Positions 1 through 9,029 are shown, counted from the first letter of the stretch. The stretch: 41,508 bases of DNA from Lachnospiraceae bacterium (GCA_014804485.1 JAAUZT010000035.1:14608-56115); one strand, 5' to 3'. The notes: generated from the sequence alone by a model not told the origin. Numbers and translations are program-made.

Positions 1-350
1 GCGCCGCCATAAACTTCCACATTCAGCTTCACATATCCATCCGGTGTGACCATACAGGCTCCCGGCTTAATTTTCAGGGCAGGGGAATCGGTATGGGCAC
101 CTATGATCCGAAAGCCCTCCTGCGCCAAATCTCCGTCTCCCACTGTAAAAGCAATGATACAGGAATGATTGTTCACGACAAAATACTTGCTACCCGCATG
201 CAGCGACCACTTTTCTGTTTCTTTCAGTTCCTGAAAATCATGGTCCCTGAGCATTTCCGCTGCGTTCTCTACGGCGTGATACGCGGTAGGGCTGTCATTT
301 AAATATTGCAGCGTATTTTCTGAAAAAAATTGTTGTGTGAGGTTGTCCAT
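1..350 (-). CDS. apeB: M18 family aminopeptidase, N-terminal part (gene cut by window edge)
   Basis: Only the first 116 or so codons are in the window; the rest lies beyond position 1. The reading frame starts at ATG 350 with a GGGAG ribosome site about 10 nt upstream and begins MDNLTQQFFSENTLQYLNDS. It contains SPTAYHAV and, later, IIGAHTDSPALKIKP, the M18 (aspartyl aminopeptidase) metal-binding region with its first zinc histidine and aspartate (AHTDSP). The family are dinuclear-zinc cytosolic exopeptidases that remove N-terminal acidic or other residues. The start lies 14 nt after the stop of the upstream AAA/nuclease gene, but the functions look unrelated, so this may be the edge of the core genome next to the island. 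The symbol is the usual clostridial one; family assignment is firm, substrate is not. Confidence 0.88.
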   Translation of the reverse strand, partial: MDNLTQQFFSENTLQYLNDSPTAYHAVENAAEMLRDHDFQELKETEKWSLHAGSKYFVVNNHSCIIAFTVGDGDLAQEGFRIIGAHTDSPALKIKPGACMVTPDGYVKLNVEVYGG

Positions 351-364
351 TGGTTTTATACTCC

Positions 365-2251
365 CTATATTTCATGATGGTTTCTGGTTTCAACCGAAAC
401 GTTTTTTCCGCCAAACGCAATTCCGTAAAGTTGTATCTCTTTTACTCCTCTTTCGACCATATCAACAGTATACTTTTTGTCTATAATCTGTTTGACAGCT
501 TCCTTTGAAAGCTTCTCCAATTTTTCCTGATCGTAATCCTTCCCCACCTTAAATTCCATAATGACACCGGGCATCGTGCGCATTCTCGGTTCCATTTGAA
601 TATCAAACCGACCCTCACCGCTTTCTCTGTTAGAGCGAATAAGATAATCGTCAGACATGATTGCCAAGAGCCCAAGCATCATCCCATGATAAAAATTTTC
701 ATGCGACAAATCCAGACTACCTGCCGACTGAAGAAGGAAAGCCCGTAATGTATCCTTAAGCAGTTCACTATCCTGCGTGCGTAACGCCAACTGACAATTT
801 CGGACGGTCGGCTTTGTGAACAACATGCTCAAATTCTCCAATATTTCCTTGCGGAAAACAGCTTTGACCTCTTTATTCGGAATTAGCAATCCACAGAACT
901 GGCGATCATCCATTTCCGCAATATAGTTCGAAATCTTCAAATATCCCGCAACAAGTAAAAAACTATAGACTGAGTCCTGATTCCCCTCAATCTCCGGATA
1001 TATAATATCCGTATCAATCTCAGCGCTTACCTCTTTATCCTGAAGAAGATCCGTTAAAGACTCGCTCATCTCTTTCGAGCCATGACGCAGCAGTTCACTG
1101 ATCACGTCATTCTCACTTGTTCTGGACCAGAATGCTTTCGCTTTACAATTATTATTAAAATAGCTGATTACCGACCACGGATTATAGATTTCCCGGCTTC
1201 CAAACCGATATCCGTCATACCAGTAACGGATTTCCCCCATTTTATCAGCCTTACCATAATAATCCGCCATCTTCCTTACTTCGGCTTCCGTAAATCCAAA
1301 ATATTCATCATATTTTTCATCCAAAATACTATTCACAACAAGATTATTTAATCCGCTGAACAGACTTTCTTTTGCTACCCTTAAAATTCCTGTAAGAATG
1401 CCAAATTCCAGATTCGCATTGTCTTTCAGCCCGGCCGAAAAAAAATTCCTCATGAACTGAGTAGTCTGCTCATAATAACCGTTGCTGTAGCCTTGCTGTA
1501 TCGGCGTATCATATTCATCTATGATAATAATTGTTTTGGCCGCATAATGCGCTGACAGCATATAAGATAATTCACCAAGCGCCGCCTGATATTCAATTTC
1601 ATCCGCCTCCATATCAAGAATGCGGTTAAAATATTTTTTATCGCTTTCTGTTAATGCAGTTCCGGATAATAGTTCGTTATGGCGGCGAAACTCATTTTTA
1701 ATCGTAAATTTCAAACTGCGAAGCATATCTTCCCATGTTTTTTGGTGCGCATCTTTAAAAGATATATATATAACAGGGTAAGCGCCTTGATACCTCTTAT
1801 ATTCATCACCGCAGCCCCATATTTCTCTCCCCTTAAAGTAGACAGAGGTATCACTTTCCGAAATTTCAAAAAAAGTCTTTACCATATCCATAGTAAGTGT
1901 TTTACCGAATCTTCTTGGTCTGATAAACAAAAACACCTTGCTATGCTCATCGATCAACTCTTTAATCAACCTGGTTTTATCCACATAATAACATTCTGTA
2001 GACGCCTCTTTATAGGAAGTGATGCCGACTGAACATGGCAAAAGAGCCGTCGTCGAGTTCCGAAAGCCCTCTTTAGAACCAGTCTTCTGAAGGACATCCG
2101 GTTTCTTCACATCTGCCGGAATCATCCAACACCGGCCTTGCTTAACGGCTCCCGGAATCATTCCTTCAGCACATAGCTGCCCTATTCTTCTGGAAGTAAG
2201 ATGCCACTTTTGTGCCAAATCCTTTGCTTTGATCATATGCATATTAAGCAT
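365..2251 (-). CDS. HTH / AAA-ATPase-like / PD-(D/E)XK nuclease-like fusion protein
   Basis: 628 aa starting at ATG 2251, 6 nt after GAGAGG. Three parts are visible. Residues 5-50 form a small MerR/excisionase-like HTH (LTSRRIGQL...GRCWMIP). Residues about 70-400 match the AAA-ATPase_like family (PF09820 type), with the atypical P-loop RPRRFGKT at 111-118 and Walker B TIIIIDEYDTP ending near 250. The C-terminal part (about 545-610) is PDDEXK_9-like, with D550 in GRFDIQ and E566-F-K568 in IMEFKVGKD, the expected nuclease dyad. Such proteins occur in many lineage-specific copies in gut Clostridia and Bacteroidetes and are suspected of defence or mobile-element functions; no reaction is established. 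It is a single gene and the nuclease and ATPase motifs look intact. Family is confident, function is not. Confidence 0.85.
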   Translation of the reverse strand: MLNMHMIKAKDLAQKWHLTSRRIGQLCAEGMIPGAVKQGRCWMIPADVKKPDVLQKTGSKEGFRNSTTALLPCSVGITSYKEASTECYYVDKTRLIKELIDEHSKVFLFIRPRRFGKTLTMDMVKTFFEISESDTSVYFKGREIWGCGDEYKRYQGAYPVIYISFKDAHQKTWEDMLRSLKFTIKNEFRRHNELLSGTALTESDKKYFNRILDMEADEIEYQAALGELSYMLSAHYAAKTIIIIDEYDTPIQQGYSNGYYEQTTQFMRNFFSAGLKDNANLEFGILTGILRVAKESLFSGLNNLVVNSILDEKYDEYFGFTEAEVRKMADYYGKADKMGEIRYWYDGYRFGSREIYNPWSVISYFNNNCKAKAFWSRTSENDVISELLRHGSKEMSESLTDLLQDKEVSAEIDTDIIYPEIEGNQDSVYSFLLVAGYLKISNYIAEMDDRQFCGLLIPNKEVKAVFRKEILENLSMLFTKPTVRNCQLALRTQDSELLKDTLRAFLLQSAGSLDLSHENFYHGMMLGLLAIMSDDYLIRSNRESGEGRFDIQMEPRMRTMPGVIMEFKVGKDYDQEKLEKLSKEAVKQIIDKKYTVDMVERGVKEIQLYGIAFGGKNVSVETRNHHEI

Positions 2252-2392
2252 CCTGTCCTCTCTGCCATAGTTTTATTCTATTTTAACAGGTTATCGGAAA
2301 TGAGGCAATTGGGATTTCTGATTATTTCCGTTGCATTTCCGATTCATTTCTGCATTATTTCTGTTTCGGATCTGAATTATCACTTGAAAGTC

Positions 2393-2911
2393 TTAATAAT
2401 ATTCACGCTTTTGCAGTATCTCATCTATATCTACATAGTATGGTTTAAAATCTTCGTCCTGAATGTAAACCTTCACCATCTTTTCTTTTAAAAAAGGTTT
2501 CGGATCAAAATATAAATTTCTGCTGTAAAACGTATGCTCTTCGGCCTTGGCATCCTTATATCTGCATACTACAATGTAGGGATGACCCAGCGGAAAGTTG
2601 ACCGGCGCACCGATGAGATAATTTATAGTAATATCCACAATTTCCGCCATAATGTAATTCCCGGCATTGAACAATTCTTTTGTACGGATTCTTCTTTTGA
2701 ACTCGAAAAACAGGCATGCCGCTCCTGTAATAAGGCACACAGCTCCTACTCCACAAGAACTGTAAGCATCTTCAATATTATAAAACTGCGGCTTATCCGT
2801 TGATGCAATATGGACCAATCCCTCAATAAAGAAAAATAGTCCCAAGAACACTAAAATGATACCTGCCAGAAGCAGACCGTTCATGCTGTATTTAGGTTTA
2901 CGTGTGGGCAT
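2393..2911 (-). CDS. Small two-span membrane protein, unknown function
   Basis: 172 aa starting at ATG 2911 with GAGG 9 nt upstream. It has a basic N-terminus (MPTRKPKYSM), a first membrane segment at about residues 11-31 (GLLLAGIILVFLGLFFFIEG), a second at about 51-68 (SSCGVGAVCLITGAACLF), then a basic KRRIRTK stretch. A soluble domain of about 100 residues follows, rich in beta-like alternation and ending VYIQDEDFKPYYVDIDEIL. The layout (two N-terminal helices, then a domain with conserved GxPxxFPxGHPYIV-type text) resembles DUF3592-type proteins, but I cannot place it firmly. It stands alone between the HTH/AAA protein and the end of the BREX-like operon. No catalytic motif is visible. Confidence 0.7.
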   Translation of the reverse strand: MPTRKPKYSMNGLLLAGIILVFLGLFFFIEGLVHIASTDKPQFYNIEDAYSSCGVGAVCLITGAACLFFEFKRRIRTKELFNAGNYIMAEIVDITINYLIGAPVNFPLGHPYIVVCRYKDAKAEEHTFYSRNLYFDPKPFLKEKMVKVYIQDEDFKPYYVDIDEILQKREYY

Positions 2912-3249
2912 TGCAGGGTACCTCGTGGTGATAGTGTGTTATCTGCTGTTGTAATAGATTATAATGGGGTGATTTTGATACTGTCAATAATAGGAAACAG
3001 AACTTAAAGGTTCTCAATTTGATAAGGAAATGAAACTCGCATATATCGATTTTTTTCGTAAACAGTAGGCGCAAAGGAATAGGTGGCTTACACTTCAACT
3101 AAAGCTAGTCCGTATATTTTCTCCAATAATATTCCATTGTCTATAAGACAACTCCTTTCAAACAAGTTTCAAACCTTAAAAAGCTTTAACCTAATATTCG
3201 GAGTACTCTCTCATGAATCTTAACCTAATATAAGATTCTCTGTTATTGA
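2912..3249. other. Intergenic stretch, AT-rich, no gene supported
   Basis: This is most of the 545-base gap between the membrane-protein gene and the end of the cysteine desulfurase gene. I see no open frame with a ribosome site on either strand. The 12-mer TTAACCTAATAT occurs twice (3186-3197 and 3220-3231), 34 bases apart. No clear terminator hairpin for the operon was found here. Confidence 0.5.
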
Positions 3250-3465
3250 GCGCTTACAGAACATCTGGCAGTACTTATAGATGAGCAGGGAAATATAGAA
3301 CATTCAAAGCTGGAGCCACCCTTGCGTGGTCAAATAGTTTACTGGTTGGGTGTTACAGTAAGCGCCGCAGTTGAACAGTGTTTAAATTTATATAGAGGGC
3401 ATCAGATTGGACGCTTTCGTTTCACCTCTGTCAAATCTGTATATTATAAAAAATTTCTATTTTAA
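3250..3465 (+). pseudogene. Possible relic open frame on the opposite strand
   Basis: A 71-codon open frame with no start codon begins after a stop at 3247 and ends at TAA 3463-3465, overlapping the last bases of the convergent cysteine desulfurase gene. Its conceptual product has ordinary protein composition (LAVLIDEQGNIEHSKLEPP, then RGQIVYWLGVTVSAAVEQC). It could be the 3' end of a gene destroyed when the island was built. I do not recognise the family, and chance openness cannot be excluded. Confidence 0.25.
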
Positions 3466-4563
3466 TATTGAAACCAAAGCATCTGCAATTGCAACAACCT
3501 CTTCAAAAGTATTATCTCTTCCTAAAGAGATGCGAATTGTACCAGCTGCATATTCATCTGGAACTCCTATGGCCTTAATCACATGCGAAGTCTGTATTTT
3601 TACACTATCACACGCTGATCCGGTCGAAATACAAATGCCTTTTAAATCCATTCGATGAAGAATCATTTCCCCCTCTTTCCCATTAAAGGACAAATTTATG
3701 TTTCCCGGAATATGATTTCTTCCACCGTTTCTCCTATAATCAAGGTCTGATTCATTTAACCGTTTTATGAGCAAATCATCTAATTCGTCCAGATGTTTTT
3801 TATTTGCGGAAATATTTGCACAATTTTTTTCAAGAGCCACTGCCATCGCAACAGCAGAGGCAACATTCTCTGTACCTGCACGCCTTCCAGCCTCCTGGCT
3901 TCCACCATCTATAAACGCTGATATTTCCGTACCCTTTTTTATGTAAAGAAAGCCGATTCCTTTAGGCCCATTAAATTTATGAGCTGACGCAGAAAGCATA
4001 TCCACATCCAGCTCATGGACATTCACATCTATGTGCCCCACGACCTGTACTGCATCAGTGTGAAACAGAGCTCCATGCTGATGTGCAATAGCAGCCAATT
4101 CCTTTACGCTCTGCACTGTCCCAATTTCATTATTCGCAAACATCACAGAAACAAGGCTTGTATCCACTCCGATAACCTTTTCAAGTTCTCCCGGCAAAAC
4201 CTCTCCAACATCATCGACGGGAATATAGGATACTGCAATTCCTTGCTTTTCTAATGTAGCACAAGAATTTAATATTGCATGGTGTTCTATAACAGATGTG
4301 ACAATCCTTTTACCTAAGATTGCCCCCATCTTGATCGCCCAATTATCACTTTCTGTTCCGCAAGATGTAAAAAATATTTCTTCCGGATCCGCCCCAATAC
4401 ATCTTGCAATTATTTGTCTTGCGTTCCTTAGTGCCTTCTTCGATTCAGTGCCAAATGAATATGGTTGTGACGCATTCCCATACTGCTGTAGAAGAAACGG
4501 ACGCATTGCTTCAAATGCATCAATATCTAATTCAGTTGTAGCCGCATTATCAGCGTATATCAT
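3457..4563 (-). CDS. dndA: Cysteine desulfurase (DndA/IscS/NifS type), last gene of the BREX-like operon
   Basis: Class-V PLP enzyme that would convert cysteine to alanine and carry the sulfur as a persulfide. With ATG 4563 as start the protein is 368 aa: MIYADNAATT at the N-terminus, the PLP-stacking IEHHA near 92-96, the cofactor-binding HTDAVQ at about 168-173, the Schiff-base lysine K196 in SASAHKFNGPKG, and the catalytic-loop cysteine C318 in STGSACDS. A longer frame from GTG 4581 exists, but that GTG overlaps the GGAGG that serves ATG 4563, so the shorter form is preferred. The start overlaps the preceding stop as ATGA, indicating translational coupling to the 199-aa gene. Co-transcription with a PP-loop/PAPS-reductase protein matches DndA-DndC and SspA-SspD pairs in DNA phosphorothioation, so it is inferred to be the operon's dedicated sulfur donor. 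Confidence 0.9.
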   Translation of the reverse strand: MIYADNAATTELDIDAFEAMRPFLLQQYGNASQPYSFGTESKKALRNARQIIARCIGADPEEIFFTSCGTESDNWAIKMGAILGKRIVTSVIEHHAILNSCATLEKQGIAVSYIPVDDVGEVLPGELEKVIGVDTSLVSVMFANNEIGTVQSVKELAAIAHQHGALFHTDAVQVVGHIDVNVHELDVDMLSASAHKFNGPKGIGFLYIKKGTEISAFIDGGSQEAGRRAGTENVASAVAMAVALEKNCANISANKKHLDELDDLLIKRLNESDLDYRRNGGRNHIPGNINLSFNGKEGEMILHRMDLKGICISTGSACDSVKIQTSHVIKAIGVPDEYAAGTIRISLGRDNTFEEVVAIADALVSILK

Positions 4564-5159
4564 TGTGATTGTTTCCTCCACACAAAAGCATCTATCTTCC
4601 GGTCAATCCACAACATAAACTTTTTTCTATTACTTTTTATATAAGCCGCCCATTCCGGATTCATCGCTATGCTTTTTTTATTCTGCGATATTGAAAAAAT
4701 CGAATAGACACATTGCTTATCTCCACGAGATAATTCCTCAATTATTTGATTCTTCTGCCTGTCTGTCTTTCCTTTTAATTCTATAGGCCATAGATATGCC
4801 AACAATCTATACGGCACATAGTTACATAGAGAAGAAATTAATCTACGCAATTCCCCATCTCTTGTATTAAAAGTTGCATCATATACTTCTGAGATTTTTG
4901 ATGATTCCATCAAATCTTCTTTTTCAATAGCTAACACTGCAGCATCATACAGCTTATCTAATGGACGAAGCCTGCCTCCTACGGAACACACATCCGCAAA
5001 GGAATATGCGCACATCCAACATGCCATCTCATAAAAAGTAAACTCTTTCTTATCATTAGAAGCATTAACAATGATAGCCTTTAGGAAATACAACTTATAA
5101 CTATTCATGAGATTCTTGCAAGAAATCATCTCATTTAGTTCCATTTCAAAATCTATCAT
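4560..5159 (-). CDS. 199-aa protein resembling the N-terminal domain of an HNH-endonuclease family, without HNH part
   Basis: Starts at ATG 5159, sharing one base with the BrxL stop (TAATG), and ends by ATGA overlap with the desulfurase gene, so it is embedded in the operon. The sequence has the pattern I recall from N-terminal domains of a family of HNH proteins in defence loci: NSYKLYFLKAI near the start, an aromatic helix (MACWMCAYSFADVC), LCNYVPYRLLAYLW near residue 130, then NPEWAAYIKSNRKKFMLWI before the end. In those longer proteins a zinc/HNH nuclease module follows; here translation stops shortly after (DAFVWRKQSQ). It could be a natural stand-alone recognition domain or a gene that lost its nuclease. 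The family link is from memory and needs a profile search; the gene itself is secure from its position. Confidence 0.8.
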   Translation of the reverse strand: MIDFEMELNEMISCKNLMNSYKLYFLKAIIVNASNDKKEFTFYEMACWMCAYSFADVCSVGGRLRPLDKLYDAAVLAIEKEDLMESSKISEVYDATFNTRDGELRRLISSLCNYVPYRLLAYLWPIELKGKTDRQKNQIIEELSRGDKQCVYSIFSISQNKKSIAMNPEWAAYIKSNRKKFMLWIDRKIDAFVWRKQSQ

Positions 5160-6592
5160 TAGAAATCCCTCACCTTAATATCTGGCATCTTAGGGCTATA
5201 TTCCATATCCGCAATTGACAACTGAGTGCGTATGATTTTCCTTTTTTCATATGCAGGCTTAAAACAGTATCTTTCAAACTCCTCTTTGGTAATATCATTT
5301 AAGCTCTTAACATGTGGAAAGAGTATCTTCATATAGCCAGTAGCTAATCTGATTATAGCAGTCGTGTCTCTTGTATCAGCATTCTTCGGAATTTCAAGCA
5401 TATCTGTTACTACCGCAGCATACTTTGAAATTTTCCGTTGCATTGAAAGTAATTCAGAAAAGTATTCGACGTTTAAGGAGTATCCCTCCAACTTCAAATC
5501 CTCTGTGATTCGAGGAAGATACCATCCCTCAATCATACCGTGGAAACGATCAAGCAACGCCGTATCATGAAAAACTTCAGGCAACTCTTGGAAGTACCTT
5601 TTATTGATTGGCATCCTATTATTGTCTAACTCTATATTACCAAGGAGTATAAGTCCGGCAGTCGATGTCTGTTTTGCCTGTCCCATCGTAAAAGAGCCAT
5701 TCTCAAGATATCCCTTCAATGCTCCCTGAAGTTCTTCCTGATTACCAAACACAATAGTCTTTATCTCATCCATTGAGACAAATTCATAGTTAGGAATAAT
5801 ACCTGGTTTATTAACCGCCATATCGTAAAACAACTTGGCTCTGGTTACTTTTCCCCCGCTGATCATCCAACCATATTTTGACAGGTTGTTAAATATATAA
5901 GATTTTCCTGTTCCTTTTGGAGCCAATTCTATGATATTCAGATTCGGTTCACAGAACACAAGTAATCTAGATATAAAAAGTAATTTCTGTGTGTATGATT
6001 CAAATTGCGAAGAATCAGGATTGTATTCCATACAACGGATTATAAAATCGATCCATTCTGTGATAGAAAACTCCTTTCTGGCCTCACAATAATAGTCAAT
6101 ATCAGGAGAATACGGCTTAAACGGCTTAAACTTGACAAGCTCAGCATACCCTTTATCACCCTCTTCCGGGTGAACGTAATCTAATGTGACTATGCCCCAG
6201 TTTTCTCCCTCTTTCATCCCTTCTTTCTGGGAACGCATAACAAATTCACTGACCCGCCCTTCATTACTTTTAATACCAATGTCGGGTATTGAGAATTTGA
6301 AAATTCCTGTCTTTAAATCGGATTCGACTATCACGCGAACCAATATCTGTATTGTTTCGCCTTTGATCAACCGACTTTTAACATCACTATCTTTTGCCGG
6401 TATATGCTTATCCAAAAAAGCAAACAATGCTTCTTTATCAACATTTTCCTGTTCGTCAGAATATCTTTTTATGAGCCAATCCTTGATAAATGAAGGAACA
6501 TTTACACCGGCAAACATATTATAACGAGTAGGAGCCTTATAGATTGACTCTTCCGGAAATATATCCCTGATCTTGCTATCCAATTCAGTCAT
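5159..6592 (-). CDS. brxL: BrxL-like AAA+ ATPase, short form without Lon protease domain
   Basis: BREX Lon-like component. The start chosen is ATG 6592 (MTELDSK), overlapping the pglZ stop by 8 bases; an alternative ATG at 6604 sits directly on the GGGAG and is less likely. The protein is 477 aa. Residues about 5-160 are the BrxL N-terminal region (TRYNMFAGVNVPSFIKDWL). The AAA+ core has P-loop APKGTGKS at 224-231, Walker B FVSMDE at 271-276 and a sensor-like LLGNIEL. It ends soon after an ERYCFKPAYEKRKIIRTQL segment. Classical BrxL proteins are about 680 aa and carry a C-terminal Lon S16-like domain; none is visible here, matching the shorter BrxL class of about 450-480 aa. In BREX, BrxL contributes to phage defence and binds DNA as an oligomer. 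Confidence 0.88.
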   Translation of the reverse strand: MTELDSKIRDIFPEESIYKAPTRYNMFAGVNVPSFIKDWLIKRYSDEQENVDKEALFAFLDKHIPAKDSDVKSRLIKGETIQILVRVIVESDLKTGIFKFSIPDIGIKSNEGRVSEFVMRSQKEGMKEGENWGIVTLDYVHPEEGDKGYAELVKFKPFKPYSPDIDYYCEARKEFSITEWIDFIIRCMEYNPDSSQFESYTQKLLFISRLLVFCEPNLNIIELAPKGTGKSYIFNNLSKYGWMISGGKVTRAKLFYDMAVNKPGIIPNYEFVSMDEIKTIVFGNQEELQGALKGYLENGSFTMGQAKQTSTAGLILLGNIELDNNRMPINKRYFQELPEVFHDTALLDRFHGMIEGWYLPRITEDLKLEGYSLNVEYFSELLSMQRKISKYAAVVTDMLEIPKNADTRDTTAIIRLATGYMKILFPHVKSLNDITKEEFERYCFKPAYEKRKIIRTQLSIADMEYSPKMPDIKVRDF

Positions 6593-9029
6593 CGAACAAA
6601 TCATCTCCCATCTTAGTTGGCGGAACTGTCCTAAATTTATGTATTTTCTTTCCTATAGACACTTCTATATCCTGCTCAATACCCCTCTTTAATTTACCGA
6701 CCCAAGTTTTCGTCTCATCTCTGTATACCAGTTCAGTATTTGTACCATCCTTCGCTTTAAACATAACCTTTTCGTCTTTAGGCATAGGATTGATTTTAAA
6801 CTCAACTTCTCTATGTAACCCAGAAACACTTAGTTTAACAGGACGAACCCTAAATATTTTTGACACTTGCTTGCCCTTATGCGCAATGATGATTGGTACT
6901 AATACCTCTTCTAATGTTGCCCCTCCATGTACTGCATATTTAGAGTTGTTATAAAGGGACTGTTGATTTAATGCAATTATCCATTCATCCCCTGATTCAT
7001 CATCATACACAACATAATCAGTAGTATGTTGAACCTGCTGTTTTTCATGGTTATAATAACATCTACCATTATGCTCTGCTTTTTCAAAATTGTATTTTTT
7101 ATCTTTCTTATGTAATTTATGACCGACTGAAGATCCATGATCCGCAGTAATAGCAAATACCTCATCACCCTCTATCGAAAGAATACTGTCTATCATGTTT
7201 TCTATCACTGACAATGATTTTTCCACATTTTGTACATGGTAATAAGTATCTCCGTGTATGACTAACATATCATAATCCGAAAGCCATTCATTTTTCATCG
7301 AATAGTAATTCTTTGCTACTGAAGTAATTGACGGCAAATGGCATTTTCCATAAGCCTTCGATTCTATTACACAGCTCTTTTTCTCCAATAACGTTAAAAT
7401 ATAATCTAGGAACTCTGCTCCCACACCATCTAGGACATAAGTGTTTCCTTGAAACCCCTTTCTCTTAAGATAAATTTCTGGAAATTCTATTTTTCCGTCA
7501 AAATACCAATCATAAAAAGCATTTTCATCTTGATTCCAATCATGCAGAGCCTCGTCATACATTTCGCCATCTCTTTGAGCCAAACGCAATTCTTTATAGT
7601 TTCTAAAATAGTTATTAAATCTATCCGTATATTTTTCCGGATCAGCTTCACTTTTTTCATTCCCCACATAATACCACAGTGCAGGATACAAATTTTTTAT
7701 CTGAGATGATGACAACAGCCTCATCCTATACAACCATATAATCAACTGTCTTTCATATATGCTAAAGCACGTTAAATACGGTACGAATTCCTCACCAATT
7801 ACCTCCGTTAGAACCTCCTTCTTTTCGACAAGAGATTCCTCGTCTTTAGTGAAATCAATTTTTTCTATTGCGATGGTGGTTTTCCGTTTAATGATGCCTA
7901 TCAAGAATTTTTCATAATAAGCAATCATTCTTTTTGTAAATGTAATATCTTTTTCGACCCACTGTATGGATTCAATAATTTCACATCTATCAAGAACCAA
8001 TGACAGATTTTTACATTCAAAAATATCTTCATAAACTCTTTCAATAAACTCCTTTTCAGAAAGCTCCTCTAATCCATCCATAACCATATATAAATAGCTA
8101 TTCTCATCTGATTGCATCAGAACATAATTCTGGATTAACCAGCGTTTAAAGGTGTCCACTGACTTCCACAAATTATATACATTCCTAGGATTTATACTCT
8201 GTGCATTTACTTCAGCTAAAATGACATCACCTAATTTTTCACCGTTAGCTTCTTTTATCAAAGAAATAACTTTGCTATAAAACTTTGCAGAATCCTTCTT
8301 ATATTCGCGCAGATTATCTATAAAGTACATATACCGAAGAATATCTTGATATGTCTTTATTCTCTGAATATTATAAACGTTATCTGGGCTCGCTAACGAA
8401 TAGAAATATGCTAATGTTTTTGATGAGCAAACAATAGGGATTTTTGTATCTATATCAGGATTTCTCCACATCCCAAACCATTCTGCGGAGTTAACAACTT
8501 CATTAGTATGATAATTAGCATTTAATCCTTCATCGATAAAATAAATGCGTGGGAGGTCTTCTACATCCGTCTCATTCAAAAGCGGGTTGTATACATCCAT
8601 TCTTCTATGATATGTCTTCATCGCCTTACTTATCTGGCTATATAACGCAAAGCACGGTATATACAGCCTTCGTTTTTGGTTGCCTTCTGGATTTTCTAAT
8701 TCTATCAAACTAATCAAGAGAGAAACAAATTCTGCTTCACTTAAAAATCGTGCATATTCCGAAAAGCCAATAATAATAAAACTCTTCTCCTTATCAAGAA
8801 AGTATATAGCTTTTCTCAACTTATCCGCAGTAATCCATGCATCCTCATGAGGCAGAAGCTCTTTAATATCAAAAATCTCAACCCCTTTAAGACTTTGCTG
8901 TAGCTTGATGAGTGCATTGGAAGTTCCTTCCTCGTATCGCATGCTAAGAAAGCGTACTGGATATCTGTCATATGATCCACCGCGTTCATAATCATTCTCT
9001 ATTAAAGCTAATAAACTGCCGATATCCAT
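6585..9029 (-). CDS. pglZ: PglZ-domain protein of BREX system (alkaline-phosphatase-like)
   Basis: Start is ATG 9029 (MDIGSLLALIENDYERGGSY), with GGGAGG 7 nt upstream; the in-frame ATG at 9053 has no such site. The product is 814 aa. The C-terminal half carries the alkaline-phosphatase-superfamily PglZ signature: YVLDGVGAEFLDYIL, DMLVIHGDTYYH, FAITADHGSSVGHKLHKK and AVHGGATLEEVLVPIIIAH, which contain the metal-ligand Asp/His positions. The N-terminal half is helical and variable, as usual for PglZ. The 27-base gap from brxC and the overlap with brxL show one transcript. PglZ is the hallmark gene of BREX and Pgl systems; its exact catalytic role is unsettled. No truncation is seen. Confidence 0.93.
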   Translation of the reverse strand: MDIGSLLALIENDYERGGSYDRYPVRFLSMRYEEGTSNALIKLQQSLKGVEIFDIKELLPHEDAWITADKLRKAIYFLDKEKSFIIIGFSEYARFLSEAEFVSLLISLIELENPEGNQKRRLYIPCFALYSQISKAMKTYHRRMDVYNPLLNETDVEDLPRIYFIDEGLNANYHTNEVVNSAEWFGMWRNPDIDTKIPIVCSSKTLAYFYSLASPDNVYNIQRIKTYQDILRYMYFIDNLREYKKDSAKFYSKVISLIKEANGEKLGDVILAEVNAQSINPRNVYNLWKSVDTFKRWLIQNYVLMQSDENSYLYMVMDGLEELSEKEFIERVYEDIFECKNLSLVLDRCEIIESIQWVEKDITFTKRMIAYYEKFLIGIIKRKTTIAIEKIDFTKDEESLVEKKEVLTEVIGEEFVPYLTCFSIYERQLIIWLYRMRLLSSSQIKNLYPALWYYVGNEKSEADPEKYTDRFNNYFRNYKELRLAQRDGEMYDEALHDWNQDENAFYDWYFDGKIEFPEIYLKRKGFQGNTYVLDGVGAEFLDYILTLLEKKSCVIESKAYGKCHLPSITSVAKNYYSMKNEWLSDYDMLVIHGDTYYHVQNVEKSLSVIENMIDSILSIEGDEVFAITADHGSSVGHKLHKKDKKYNFEKAEHNGRCYYNHEKQQVQHTTDYVVYDDESGDEWIIALNQQSLYNNSKYAVHGGATLEEVLVPIIIAHKGKQVSKIFRVRPVKLSVSGLHREVEFKINPMPKDEKVMFKAKDGTNTELVYRDETKTWVGKLKRGIEQDIEVSIGKKIHKFRTVPPTKMGDDLFDD

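Noticed and set aside
93..302. Plus-strand open frame of 69 codons
   Set aside because: Antisense shadow of the M18 aminopeptidase gene, which has a ribosome site and clear family motifs.
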